Assembly (NCBI GenBank): GCA_964424555.1 | Contig: CAYRIX010000006.1 | Location: 1 to 64,000 of the forward strand | Direction: 5' to 3' | DNA: 64,000 nucleotides | DNA from: UMGS172 sp964424555 | GTDB lineage: Bacteria; Bacillota; Clostridia; Oscillospirales; Acutalibacteraceae | Part shown: positions 50,614 through 58,211 of the stretch, one piece after another | Layout of the letters: each line of letters starts with the position of its first letter | Position numbering within the stretch: position 1 is the first letter of the stretch | Made by a program: the position numbers and the translations under genes | The notes under the pieces: model-generated | What the model was told of the DNA's origin: nothing | Databases searched by the model: none | The model's input: only the letters and a program-made list of their open reading frames with translations

Positions 50614-51579
50614 ATGAAATCATTTACAATAGGCAAAAATGATGCAGGTCAAAGGTTGGACAAGTTTGTCACCAAGGCAGCACCTCTGCTCCCCACTGCT
50701 CTGCTTTATAAATACATACGGCTCAAACGTATCAAGGTCGACGGCAAGCGTGCCGAGATCAACACACGGCTTAATTTAGGCTCGGTAGTCGATATGTATA
50801 TTAATGATGAATTCTTTGAGCCAAAGTCCCCAAAGTACGATTTTATGTCGGCATCTAAGGTGTTGGATATCGTTTATGAGGATGAAAATATTCTGCTTGC
50901 CGATAAAAAGCAGGGGTTACTTGTCCACCCCGACGAGAATGAATACAATGATACCTTGATTGCACGTATACAGCGTTATTTGTATGAAAAGGGCGAATAT
51001 GACCCCGAGGCCGAAAACAGCTTCAGGCCCTCTCTTGCCAACCGAATCGACCGAAACACGGGCGGTATAGTCATTGCCGCAAAAAACGCTGAAGCTCTGC
51101 GTATTCTTTGTGACAAAATTAAGACCCGTGAGCTTGACAAATGGTATCTGGCAGTTGTACACGGAACTCCAAAGAAAAAAGAAGACATACTTGAGGGCTT
51201 CCTCGAAAAGGATGAAAACCGAAAACAGGTTTATATAAAATCGAAAATGACCGATGATACCAAAACAGTCCGCACAAAATATTCGTGTATGGCCTCACAC
51301 GACGGTTTGTCATTGCTGAAGGTAGAACTGCTGACAGGCAGAACACATCAGATACGCGCACATATGGCATCCATCGGACATCCCTTGCTCGGTGACGGTA
51401 AATACGGTATTAATCAAAAGGACAAAGCGATGGGTTTTAAATATCAGGCACTTTATTCTTATAAGCTGAAATTCAACTTTACCACCGACGGCGGAATTTT
51501 GGAATACCTCAACGGCAAGACCTTTACCGTCGATAAAGTTTGGTTTGCCGACCAGCTTTTCCCTGAATGTAAATACTGA
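50614..51579 (+). CDS. RluA/RluD-family pseudouridine synthase
   Basis: A 321-residue enzyme that isomerises uridine to pseudouridine in rRNA or tRNA. An N-terminal S4-like RNA-binding domain (about 1-75) is followed by the catalytic domain with ANRIDRNTGGIVIAAKN (catalytic Asp), DKWYLAVVHG, and LTGRTHQIRAHMASIGHPLLGDGKYG. The ATG at 50614 has TTGAGGAAC upstream. RluA-family members are hard to separate; the S4 domain favours the RluC/RluD group. Confidence 0.9.
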   Translation: MKSFTIGKNDAGQRLDKFVTKAAPLLPTALLYKYIRLKRIKVDGKRAEINTRLNLGSVVDMYINDEFFEPKSPKYDFMSASKVLDIVYEDENILLADKKQGLLVHPDENEYNDTLIARIQRYLYEKGEYDPEAENSFRPSLANRIDRNTGGIVIAAKNAEALRILCDKIKTRELDKWYLAVVHGTPKKKEDILEGFLEKDENRKQVYIKSKMTDDTKTVRTKYSCMASHDGLSLLKVELLTGRTHQIRAHMASIGHPLLGDGKYGINQKDKAMGFKYQALYSYKLKFNFTTDGGILEYLNGKTFTVDKVWFADQLFPECKY

Positions 51580-51587
51580 TATTGACT

Positions 51588-51616
51588 ACACCGAGCCTTG
51601 TGACTCGGTGTTTTTC
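51588..51616 (+). terminator. Terminator of the pseudouridine synthase gene
   Basis: Stem ACACCGAG (51588-51595) / CTCGGTGT (51604-51611), followed by TTTTC. Confidence 0.85.
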
Positions 51617-51668
51617 TTTGCGACTACAAAATTGTCACTATTTTTCTGTATTTGTAACCTCCAAGTAA

Positions 51669-51697
51669 TTGACATTGAAGTCGATTAGTCATAAAAT
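51669..51697 (+). promoter_or_regulatory. Sigma-A promoter for the ComEC-like lipoprotein operon
   Basis: TTGACA (51669-51674), 17 bases, TAAAAT (51692-51697), 28 bases before the ATG. Confidence 0.75.
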
Positions 51698-51725
51698 AAT
51701 ATAAACGGCAAAAATAGAGGTAAAT

Positions 51726-52622
51726 ATGAAAAGATTATTTTGTTTAATACTTACGGTTGTGCTATTGCTCGGTATGCTATCGGGCTGTGTGTCCCACAGC
51801 AAAAACGATACCTTTCGAGAAGGCATGCTTACCGTATACTTTTTCGATGTTGGTCAAGCCGACTGCTCGTTATTGCTCTTCCCCGACCAAACGGTCATGC
51901 TCATCGACTCGGGCAACAAGACTGACGGCCAGAAGATCAGCAGTTTTATTTCTGATTTAGGCATAAGTGTTATTGATTATTTTGTTTTGACTCATCCGCA
52001 TGAGGATCATATCGGCGGTGCATTGAACATTTTCGAGGATTTTACGGTTTCGACCGTTTGCTTACCCGAGATCGATGAAGCCTATCTGCCCGACACTGCG
52101 ATATACGAAAATACCGCATCGGCTATTGAAAATGAAAAATGCCGTGAGCTTTATCTGACGGCAGGTACTGTAGTGGTTGAAAAGGAGAATTTCAATGTGA
52201 CCGCAGTAGCGCCTCGCAAGGACTCAGTATACAGTGACATGAATGATTATTCTCTATGTCTTTTAATCAACTGCTTTACCAACACCCTGCTTTATACAGG
52301 TGACAGTGAAATGCCGTCCGAGCTTGATATGATCGACTCTGACATTAACCTTGATGCCGATATTCTTAAGGTAGGTCACCACGGCAGCGGCAATTCCTCT
52401 ACCGACGGTTTTCTCAAGAATGTTACTCCTATGGTTTCGATCATTTCCTGCGGTAAGGATAACACCTATGGCCATCCGCACAACGATGCCGTTAACCGCC
52501 TGCAGAAAACAGGCTCTAAGGTGTACCGCACCGATACCGTAGGTACGGTAATAGCCAAATGCTATGACGGCGGTTTTAATATCGAAACCGATGACACTAT
52601 CACGCTTGACGGCAACCGATGA
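51726..52622 (+). CDS. Secreted ComEC-like metallo-beta-lactamase-fold lipoprotein
   Basis: A 298-residue lipoprotein with signal peptide and lipobox LSGC (C21). The rest is a metallo-beta-lactamase fold of the ComEC/Rec2 C-terminal type: VYFFDVGQADCSLL, MLIDSGN, THPHEDHIGGA (HxHxDH), LLYTGDSE and LKVGHHGSGNSST. Stand-alone, surface-anchored versions are thought to be nucleases or phosphodiesterases, but the substrate here is unknown. It is followed closely by pgeF (9-base gap). Confidence 0.88.
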   Translation: MKRLFCLILTVVLLLGMLSGCVSHSKNDTFREGMLTVYFFDVGQADCSLLLFPDQTVMLIDSGNKTDGQKISSFISDLGISVIDYFVLTHPHEDHIGGALNIFEDFTVSTVCLPEIDEAYLPDTAIYENTASAIENEKCRELYLTAGTVVVEKENFNVTAVAPRKDSVYSDMNDYSLCLLINCFTNTLLYTGDSEMPSELDMIDSDINLDADILKVGHHGSGNSSTDGFLKNVTPMVSIISCGKDNTYGHPHNDAVNRLQKTGSKVYRTDTVGTVIAKCYDGGFNIETDDTITLDGNR

Positions 52623-52630
52623 GGTGAATT

Positions 52631-53452
52631 ATGAAAAGTGCTAATTTAAAATTAAATACAAAAAACGGTCTGCAATACATCACGTTTCCGTCTTTAGAGC
52701 TTGATGGTGTGACCCACGGCTTTACCACTCGCCACGGAGGTGTATCTAAAGGCAAGTTTGCCACAATGAATATGTCGTTCTCACGGGGAGACGACGCCGA
52801 GGCGGTAAAGGAAAACTACCGAAGAATGTGCGAGGCTATCGGTACTGATTGGCAAAAATGCGTCCTGTCACATCAGACCCATACCACCAATATCAGAATA
52901 GTTACCGAGGCCGATGCGGGAAAGGGCATCATATGTGAGCGTGATTATGATGATGTTGACGGACTTATTACAAACGTAAAGGGGCTGACACTTGTCACAC
53001 AGTTTGCGGACTGTGTGGGACTCCTGTTTTATGACCCTGTGAAACGGGTGGCTGCAGCCTCTCATGCAGGCTGGAGAGGTACTGTCGGTATGATAGGCAA
53101 AAAAACAGTAGAGCTTATGAAAAAGCATTTTGGCTGTGACCCTAAGGATATCTGTGCGGGTATTGCCCCGTCAATAGGGCCCTGTTGCTTTGAGGTTGAC
53201 AAACCTGTTTATGACGAGTTTATCAAAATGTCAGGCATTGACCTTGACCGTATCATAAAGGACGACGGTAACGGTAAATATCATATCGATCTTTGGGAGA
53301 CCAACCGCCAAACGCTTATTTTAGCCGGCCTTGACCCCGAAAAGATCTCTGTAACCGACCTTTGTACCAAATGCCTGCACGGGGACTTTTTCTCTCACCG
53401 ATACACAAAAGGTGAAAGGGGCAATTTGGCGGCATTTATCGCATTAATTTAA
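52631..53452 (+). CDS. pgeF: Peptidoglycan editing factor PgeF / YfiH (polyphenol-oxidase-like)
   Basis: A 273-residue DUF152-family protein. Hallmarks are GFTTRHGGVSKG, VLSHQTHTTNIRIV (His ligand), TQFADCVGLLFYDP (Cys ligand), AASHAGWRGTVGMIGK (His), GPCCFEVDKPV and CLHGDFFSHR. YfiH/PgeF was first called a laccase and also acts on adenosine and inosine, and as a peptidoglycan stem-peptide editing amidase. The RBS is GAGGTGAA. Likely co-transcribed with the neighbours. Confidence 0.94.
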   Translation: MKSANLKLNTKNGLQYITFPSLELDGVTHGFTTRHGGVSKGKFATMNMSFSRGDDAEAVKENYRRMCEAIGTDWQKCVLSHQTHTTNIRIVTEADAGKGIICERDYDDVDGLITNVKGLTLVTQFADCVGLLFYDPVKRVAAASHAGWRGTVGMIGKKTVELMKKHFGCDPKDICAGIAPSIGPCCFEVDKPVYDEFIKMSGIDLDRIIKDDGNGKYHIDLWETNRQTLILAGLDPEKISVTDLCTKCLHGDFFSHRYTKGERGNLAAFIALI

Positions 53453-53471
53453 GTTTAAAGGATTGATTCAA

Positions 53472-54902
53472 ATGAAAAGAACAAGCGGAGTTTTAATGCA
53501 TATCTCCTCTTTACCGGGGGATTACTCTATAGGCACCTTCGGAAAGCATGCGTTGAGCTTTATTGACTTTTTGGCAGATTGCGGTTTTTCTTATTGGCAG
53601 GTACTACCGTTCAGTATGGTTGATGAGTGCAATTCGCCTTACAAATCATATTCGGCGTTTGGCGGAAATCCATTCTTTTTAGACCCCGAGATTCTGTTTG
53701 AGCAAAAGCTCATCACCGCAGACGAGCTGTTTGAGACACGTCAAAAAACCCCCTACGCCTGCGAATTTGACCGTTTGAGACTTGAAAGAATGGAGCTTCT
53801 CTTTAAAGCATCTCTGAGAGTGTCAGACCGAAAAGCAGTATACGATTTTATCGAGAGTAAGCCGTATATCAAGCAGTGCTGTTTGTTTTTGGCACTGAAA
53901 GCCGCCAATAACGATGCCGAGTGGCACGATTGGACAAATGAAACACCCGATGATGATGTACTTTTTATGTGGTATCTCATTCAGTACGAGTTTTTCCGTC
54001 AGTGGAAGACCGTTCTTGAGTATGCGCACTCCAAAAACATAAAAATAATCGGTGATATTCCTATCTATGTAGCTCTTGACTCGAGCGACGTCTGGGGCAA
54101 CAAAGAAATGTTCCTTTTGGACAATGAATATAAACCGACCGACGTTGCAGGCGTACCGCCCGACTATTTTTCGGAGGAGGGCCAGCTTTGGGGCAATCCT
54201 TTATATGATTGGGACAGGATGAAAGAAGACGGCTTCTCCTGGTGGAAAGCACGGCTTCTTAATATGTTCGAGCTTTTCGACGGTGTTCGTATCGATCACT
54301 TCCGTGGTCTTGAAAGCTATTGGAGTGTCCCTGCAACAGCCAAAACTGCTAAGGAGGGCCGCTGGGTAAAAGGTCCTGACAAAGAATTTATTGACATGAT
54401 TAACTCCATTAGGGGCGAGCATTTCATCATAGCTGAGGATCTTGGTGATATCACTCCCGAGGTCATTGAGCTTGTAAAATACAGCGGTTTCCCAGGTATG
54501 AGGGTATTTCAGTTTGGTTTTATTGATGATTGCGACAGTCCGCATCAACCGCACAACTACCCCTCGAACTGCATTGCCTATACAGGCACTCACGACAACA
54601 ACACTCTGCTCGGATATGTTTGGGAGCTTGATGAGGAGACCCGCAAAGGCATGTTGGAATACTGCGGTTATTTCGACAAGAATTGGGATGCCTGCTATGA
54701 CCGTATAATCGCAACCGTTATGGCAAGCCACGCAGGTACGGTTATATTCCCCATACAGGATCTTTTGAAGTTCGGCTCGGATACCAGACTTAATATTCCG
54801 GGTCAGGCCGAGGGCAACTGGTCTTACCGTATAACCTCGGACCAGCTCAGAACACTTGACCGTAAGAAGTATAAGAGATTAAACTATGTTTACAGAAGAT
54901 AG
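53472..54902 (+). CDS. malQ: 4-alpha-glucanotransferase (amylomaltase, GH77)
   Basis: MalQ disproportionates maltodextrins in the cytoplasm. The 476-residue protein has MHISSLPGDYSIGTFGKHA and QVLPFSMVDECNSPYKSYSAFGGNP at the N-terminus. The catalytic nucleophile lies in DGVRIDHFRGLE, the acid/base in IIAEDLGDITPEV, and the stabilising Asp in YTGTHDNNT. The C-terminal NIPGQAEGNWSYRI is typical. ATG 53472 is preferred; a TTG three codons earlier touches the ribosome site. Confidence 0.96.
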   Translation: MKRTSGVLMHISSLPGDYSIGTFGKHALSFIDFLADCGFSYWQVLPFSMVDECNSPYKSYSAFGGNPFFLDPEILFEQKLITADELFETRQKTPYACEFDRLRLERMELLFKASLRVSDRKAVYDFIESKPYIKQCCLFLALKAANNDAEWHDWTNETPDDDVLFMWYLIQYEFFRQWKTVLEYAHSKNIKIIGDIPIYVALDSSDVWGNKEMFLLDNEYKPTDVAGVPPDYFSEEGQLWGNPLYDWDRMKEDGFSWWKARLLNMFELFDGVRIDHFRGLESYWSVPATAKTAKEGRWVKGPDKEFIDMINSIRGEHFIIAEDLGDITPEVIELVKYSGFPGMRVFQFGFIDDCDSPHQPHNYPSNCIAYTGTHDNNTLLGYVWELDEETRKGMLEYCGYFDKNWDACYDRIIATVMASHAGTVIFPIQDLLKFGSDTRLNIPGQAEGNWSYRITSDQLRTLDRKKYKRLNYVYRR

Positions 54903-54912
54903 GTGTAAAAGC

Positions 54913-56115
54913 TTGAAAAGATATCTTGCGCTTGCTTTGATATTGAGCATAATCATCTCGTTGTGTGGATGTATCAACAACTCACAAAGTGTAAAGGTTA
55001 AGAACAATGGAACGGACGCACACGGCAATACCGCCGTATCCTCGGACTATAGCAGCATAGCTCAGCGTGACATTCATTCCATTACTTGGCAGACCGTGTG
55101 CTGTACTCACAAGGATTCCGGCACTGAAATGAACATTTCGTTTCCGAATGATTGGAGCTTTGAACAACATGACGGGAGCTATAATATTATCCGAAGCGGT
55201 AAAGTAATAGGAACTGTATCGAGTAACCCCTCTCCTATTCCTCAAAAAAAGTACGAAGTAAAAAGCGGCTCAGTAGATAAATTGAAGTACAATCGATCTA
55301 TTCATCAAAACGGCAACGAATTTACCTATGTTATCTGCTTCAGCTATACCGCAGATACCACTATTACACGTGTCACGGTTGAGGTTGATTATTCCGAGTT
55401 TTGCAATGCGGCTGTAACACGTATGATAAACGATTCTCTGCTGTTCAGCGTGACCGACAACATCCGAGGAGATTTTACTGTCAGCCCTAAAAACACCTCT
55501 ACAAGATTTTTGGTGTGTGGAAACAGCTTCATCGGTTCTTCACAGCTCATACAATGGTTCAATCAGATGTGCCAAGCCTCGCATAACGGTTATTCAATGC
55601 AATCGGGCACAGCCGTTTCATTGTCCACCGACGGAAGCTATTCTAACGAAGATGTGAAAAACGGAAAGTATGCCGCTGTCTTCCTCTGCGGATTCTATTC
55701 AAACGACCAGTTTGACATTCTAAGCAAGATTAAAAAGCTCTGTAAGGAGTCCAATACTCTGCTTGTTATATTCCCCGCACATAACGAAGTGCCGTCATTG
55801 GTCGACAAAGCATTGCAGGAAAACCCCGACCTTGCATATATCGGTTGGCAGGCCGAGATACAGGATCTTATAGATTTAGGTATTGATTATGACTTGATGT
55901 GCATAGATGACACGCACAAGCACACCACCCATTTAGGCGGCTATGTCGGTGCTCACATGATATACCGCACCATGTTTAAGGACAACCCTCCTAAAATATC
56001 GGGCACCGGTTCTTTGTCCTACGATGATGTGAAGCGGCAGCTTGGCGATTATGTCACTACAGGAGACCCTTATTCGATACGCAACAACCAGACAGATCTT
56101 AAACTGAAATTTTAA
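54913..56115 (+). CDS. Lipoprotein with SGNH/GDSL-hydrolase-like C-terminal domain
   Basis: From the preferred TTG at 54913 (AGGTG seven bases upstream) the protein is 400 residues; an ATG at 54886 would overlap malQ by 17 bases. The signal peptide ends in lipobox LCGC (C20). The N-terminal domain is beta-rich, not recognised. From about residue 195 the C-terminal part resembles an SGNH fold: FLVCGNSFIGSSQL (block I, GNS in place of GDS), AAVFLCGFYSND, and MCIDDTHKHTTHLGGYVGAHMIY as a DxxH-like block. It would act at the cell surface, perhaps as a deacetylase, but the reaction is inference. Confidence 0.7.
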   Translation: MKRYLALALILSIIISLCGCINNSQSVKVKNNGTDAHGNTAVSSDYSSIAQRDIHSITWQTVCCTHKDSGTEMNISFPNDWSFEQHDGSYNIIRSGKVIGTVSSNPSPIPQKKYEVKSGSVDKLKYNRSIHQNGNEFTYVICFSYTADTTITRVTVEVDYSEFCNAAVTRMINDSLLFSVTDNIRGDFTVSPKNTSTRFLVCGNSFIGSSQLIQWFNQMCQASHNGYSMQSGTAVSLSTDGSYSNEDVKNGKYAAVFLCGFYSNDQFDILSKIKKLCKESNTLLVIFPAHNEVPSLVDKALQENPDLAYIGWQAEIQDLIDLGIDYDLMCIDDTHKHTTHLGGYVGAHMIYRTMFKDNPPKISGTGSLSYDDVKRQLGDYVTTGDPYSIRNNQTDLKLKF

Positions 56116-56124
56116 ACCACCTTT

Positions 56125-56158
56125 AAGCAAGGATGCGATACCGTATCCTTGCTTTTTT
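56125..56158 (+). terminator. Terminator of the SGNH-like lipoprotein gene
   Basis: Stem AAGCAAGGAT (56125-56134) / ATCCTTGCTT (56145-56154), followed by TTTT. Confidence 0.88.
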
Positions 56159-56212
56159 GTACTAAAATCCACAAATCGTAGATTTTTGTTCTGCAAACGC
56201 CTAAAACGTGGA

Positions 56213-56241
56213 TTTACAAGTAGACTTTTTGGGTGTATAAT
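56213..56241 (+). promoter_or_regulatory. Sigma-A promoter of the HTH-kinase/murQ operon
   Basis: TTTACA (56213-56218), 17 bases, TATAAT (56236-56241), 34 bases before the start. The stretch 56171-56190 (ACAAATCGTAGATTTTTGT) is a near-palindrome similar to one hairpin of the 212-bp element and is a possible operator for the encoded HTH. Confidence 0.7.
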
Positions 56242-56275
56242 GATTACAGAATACGGTTAAAGGAGGTCGATTTGT

Positions 56276-57409
56276 TTGGATAACAAACAGCTATTCGCTA
56301 AAAATTTAAAGGCTGCACGAACAAGGATCGGGTTAAGTCAGGTAAAGCTGGCCGAGATGCTGTCCTACACGGGCAAAGCTATAAGCAAGTGGGAATCAGG
56401 CACAGCACTCCCTCCCACCGAGGTGCTGCCAAAGCTCGCTAAGCTGCTCGACACCGACCTAAACAGTCTTTTTGATTTTCGGGAAGCTCCGTCTTATTTT
56501 TTGGGAATTGACGGTGGCGGCACAAAAACAAAGTTTATGCTGACCGACAAAGACGGAAATGTCTTAAACGAGCTGACCTTAGGCGCATGCAATCCGACAA
56601 GTGTGGGTATCAACACCTCAGTTGCCGTCTTTTGTGACGGCATAAAACAGTTGTGCCAAGATATTCCGCACGGCAAGGTTTCGGTTTTTATCGGCAGTGC
56701 AGGCTGTGGTATCGAAGCTAATAAATCGATAATTCTTGAGCAGCTAAAAAAGCTTAATCTTTCAAAAATTGAGGTAGGAAGTGATGCTGAAAACATTGTA
56801 TCAGCCGCACTTGGACGAGATGACGGCATCATCGCCATTTTGGGCACAGGTTCGATAATCTATTCCTCCTTTATGGGTCAGCGTCGCCGTGTCGGCGGCT
56901 ACGGTCACTTTATCGGTGATACCTTTTCCGGCTCTGAGCTTGGAAGAGCTTGCTTGGAGGCAGTTTTTTCCGACCTTGATAAAAGCGGTGCTCATACAGC
57001 TTTGACCGAAATGGTTACATCCGTTAAAGGCAGTGACATTTCTAAGATTCTTGCTGATATGTACTCGGTAGGCAAAACCTACATGGCCGAGCTAGCTCAC
57101 TTTGTGTTTGAGGCGGCAAAATCCGGAGATGCGGTAGCAAACAGCATTTTAGACCGTAATATTGAAAAGCTTGCTGCCCAGCTTTCCTCCGCCCTGTCTC
57201 AATTACCCAAAGAGCATTCGTATGATATTGTACTTGCAGGCGGAATAACCAATTTTGCCGAACATTTCGTCAGTAAAATAGAGCAAAGGATAGCCACAGG
57301 TAATCTGAATTCGATAAAGATACTTGACCGTGAGCCTGTTGTCGGAGCGGTTTTACTTGCAGGTGCACCCGAAGTGAAATTAGTCAAAGGAGATAATACT
57401 TATGCTTAA
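56276..57409 (+). CDS. XRE-HTH domain fused to a BadF/BcrA-type sugar kinase
   Basis: A 377-residue fusion. Residues 5-64 are an XRE DNA-binding domain (KNLKAARTRIGLSQVKLAEML, YTGKAISKWESG). Residues 74-370 are a BadF/BadG-family ASKHA kinase with the ATP loop FLGIDGGGTKTKFML, a GSAGCG loop, ILGTGS, GGYGHFIGDTFSGSELGR and VLAGGI. Free-standing relatives phosphorylate N-acetylglucosamine or N-acetylmuramic acid (MurK of clostridia). The TTG at 56276 has AAAGGAGG upstream. murQ overlaps its end by eight bases. It may sense or phosphorylate MurNAc and regulate its own operon; that is inference. Confidence 0.88.
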   Translation: MDNKQLFAKNLKAARTRIGLSQVKLAEMLSYTGKAISKWESGTALPPTEVLPKLAKLLDTDLNSLFDFREAPSYFLGIDGGGTKTKFMLTDKDGNVLNELTLGACNPTSVGINTSVAVFCDGIKQLCQDIPHGKVSVFIGSAGCGIEANKSIILEQLKKLNLSKIEVGSDAENIVSAALGRDDGIIAILGTGSIIYSSFMGQRRRVGGYGHFIGDTFSGSELGRACLEAVFSDLDKSGAHTALTEMVTSVKGSDISKILADMYSVGKTYMAELAHFVFEAAKSGDAVANSILDRNIEKLAAQLSSALSQLPKEHSYDIVLAGGITNFAEHFVSKIEQRIATGNLNSIKILDREPVVGAVLLAGAPEVKLVKGDNTYA

Positions 57410-58211
57410 CACCGAAAAAAGGAATCCTAATTCAACACATATTGATAAAATGACCTCTTTAGAGATGGCCAAGGTCATTCAGGCCGAGAATGTCAACGCC
57501 GCATTGGCGGTTGAAAAGGTCTTGCCCGAAATCGCTGAGGTCATCGACCGTGTTTCCGAACGCATAAACAAGGGTGGCCGACTCTTCTATGTAGGTTGCG
57601 GTACATCAGGTAGATTGGGTATTCTGGATGCCTCCGAATGTCCCCCAACCTACGGTGTTTCGCCCGATATGGTCGTTGGACTTATTTCGGGTGGTGATAA
57701 GGCCATCCGCAATGCCGTTGAAGGTGCTGAAGATAATTTTGAGGCAGGTTACGGCGACATTTCCAAATACAACCTCACCGAGCTTGACTCGGTGGTCGGA
57801 ATATCGGTTGCAGGCGGCGCACAGTATGTTATCGGTGCTTTGACCGCAGGCAAAGACAACAGTGCTTTGACCGTAGGCCTCACCTGCAACGAGGGTTGCA
57901 AAATAAACGAAATGGCCGACCTGCACATCACCACCGACACGGGTGCCGAGGTCGTGACAGGCTCTACCCGAATGAAGGCAGGAACCGCACACAAAATGGT
58001 ACTTAATATGCTTTCAACCGCCGTTATGATAAAATACGGCAGGGTTTATGAAAACTATATGATCTACATAAAGCCTGTCAATGTCAAGCTCCGTGACCGA
58101 ATGATAAGAATTGTGCGTGATATTGCCGAGGTTTCTTACGAGGAAGCAGAAAAACGCCTTGAAGCAAATAATTGGGAAATAAAAGACGCTGTTGAAAAGG
58201 GGTTGAAGTGA
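57402..58211 (+). CDS. murQ: N-acetylmuramic acid 6-phosphate etherase
   Basis: MurQ cleaves the lactyl ether of MurNAc 6-phosphate, giving GlcNAc 6-phosphate for wall recycling or scavenging. The 269-residue SIS-domain protein starts MLNTEKRNPNSTHIDKM and has GRLFYVGCGTSGRLGILDASECPPTYG (E79) and NAVEGAEDNFEAG (E110), the two catalytic Glu positions. It is about 30 residues shorter than E. coli MurQ. The usual SGRTP loop reads VAGGAQ (136-141), an oddity noted separately. ATG overlaps the kinase stop (ATGCTTAA). Confidence 0.93.
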   Translation: MLNTEKRNPNSTHIDKMTSLEMAKVIQAENVNAALAVEKVLPEIAEVIDRVSERINKGGRLFYVGCGTSGRLGILDASECPPTYGVSPDMVVGLISGGDKAIRNAVEGAEDNFEAGYGDISKYNLTELDSVVGISVAGGAQYVIGALTAGKDNSALTVGLTCNEGCKINEMADLHITTDTGAEVVTGSTRMKAGTAHKMVLNMLSTAVMIKYGRVYENYMIYIKPVNVKLRDRMIRIVRDIAEVSYEEAEKRLEANNWEIKDAVEKGLK

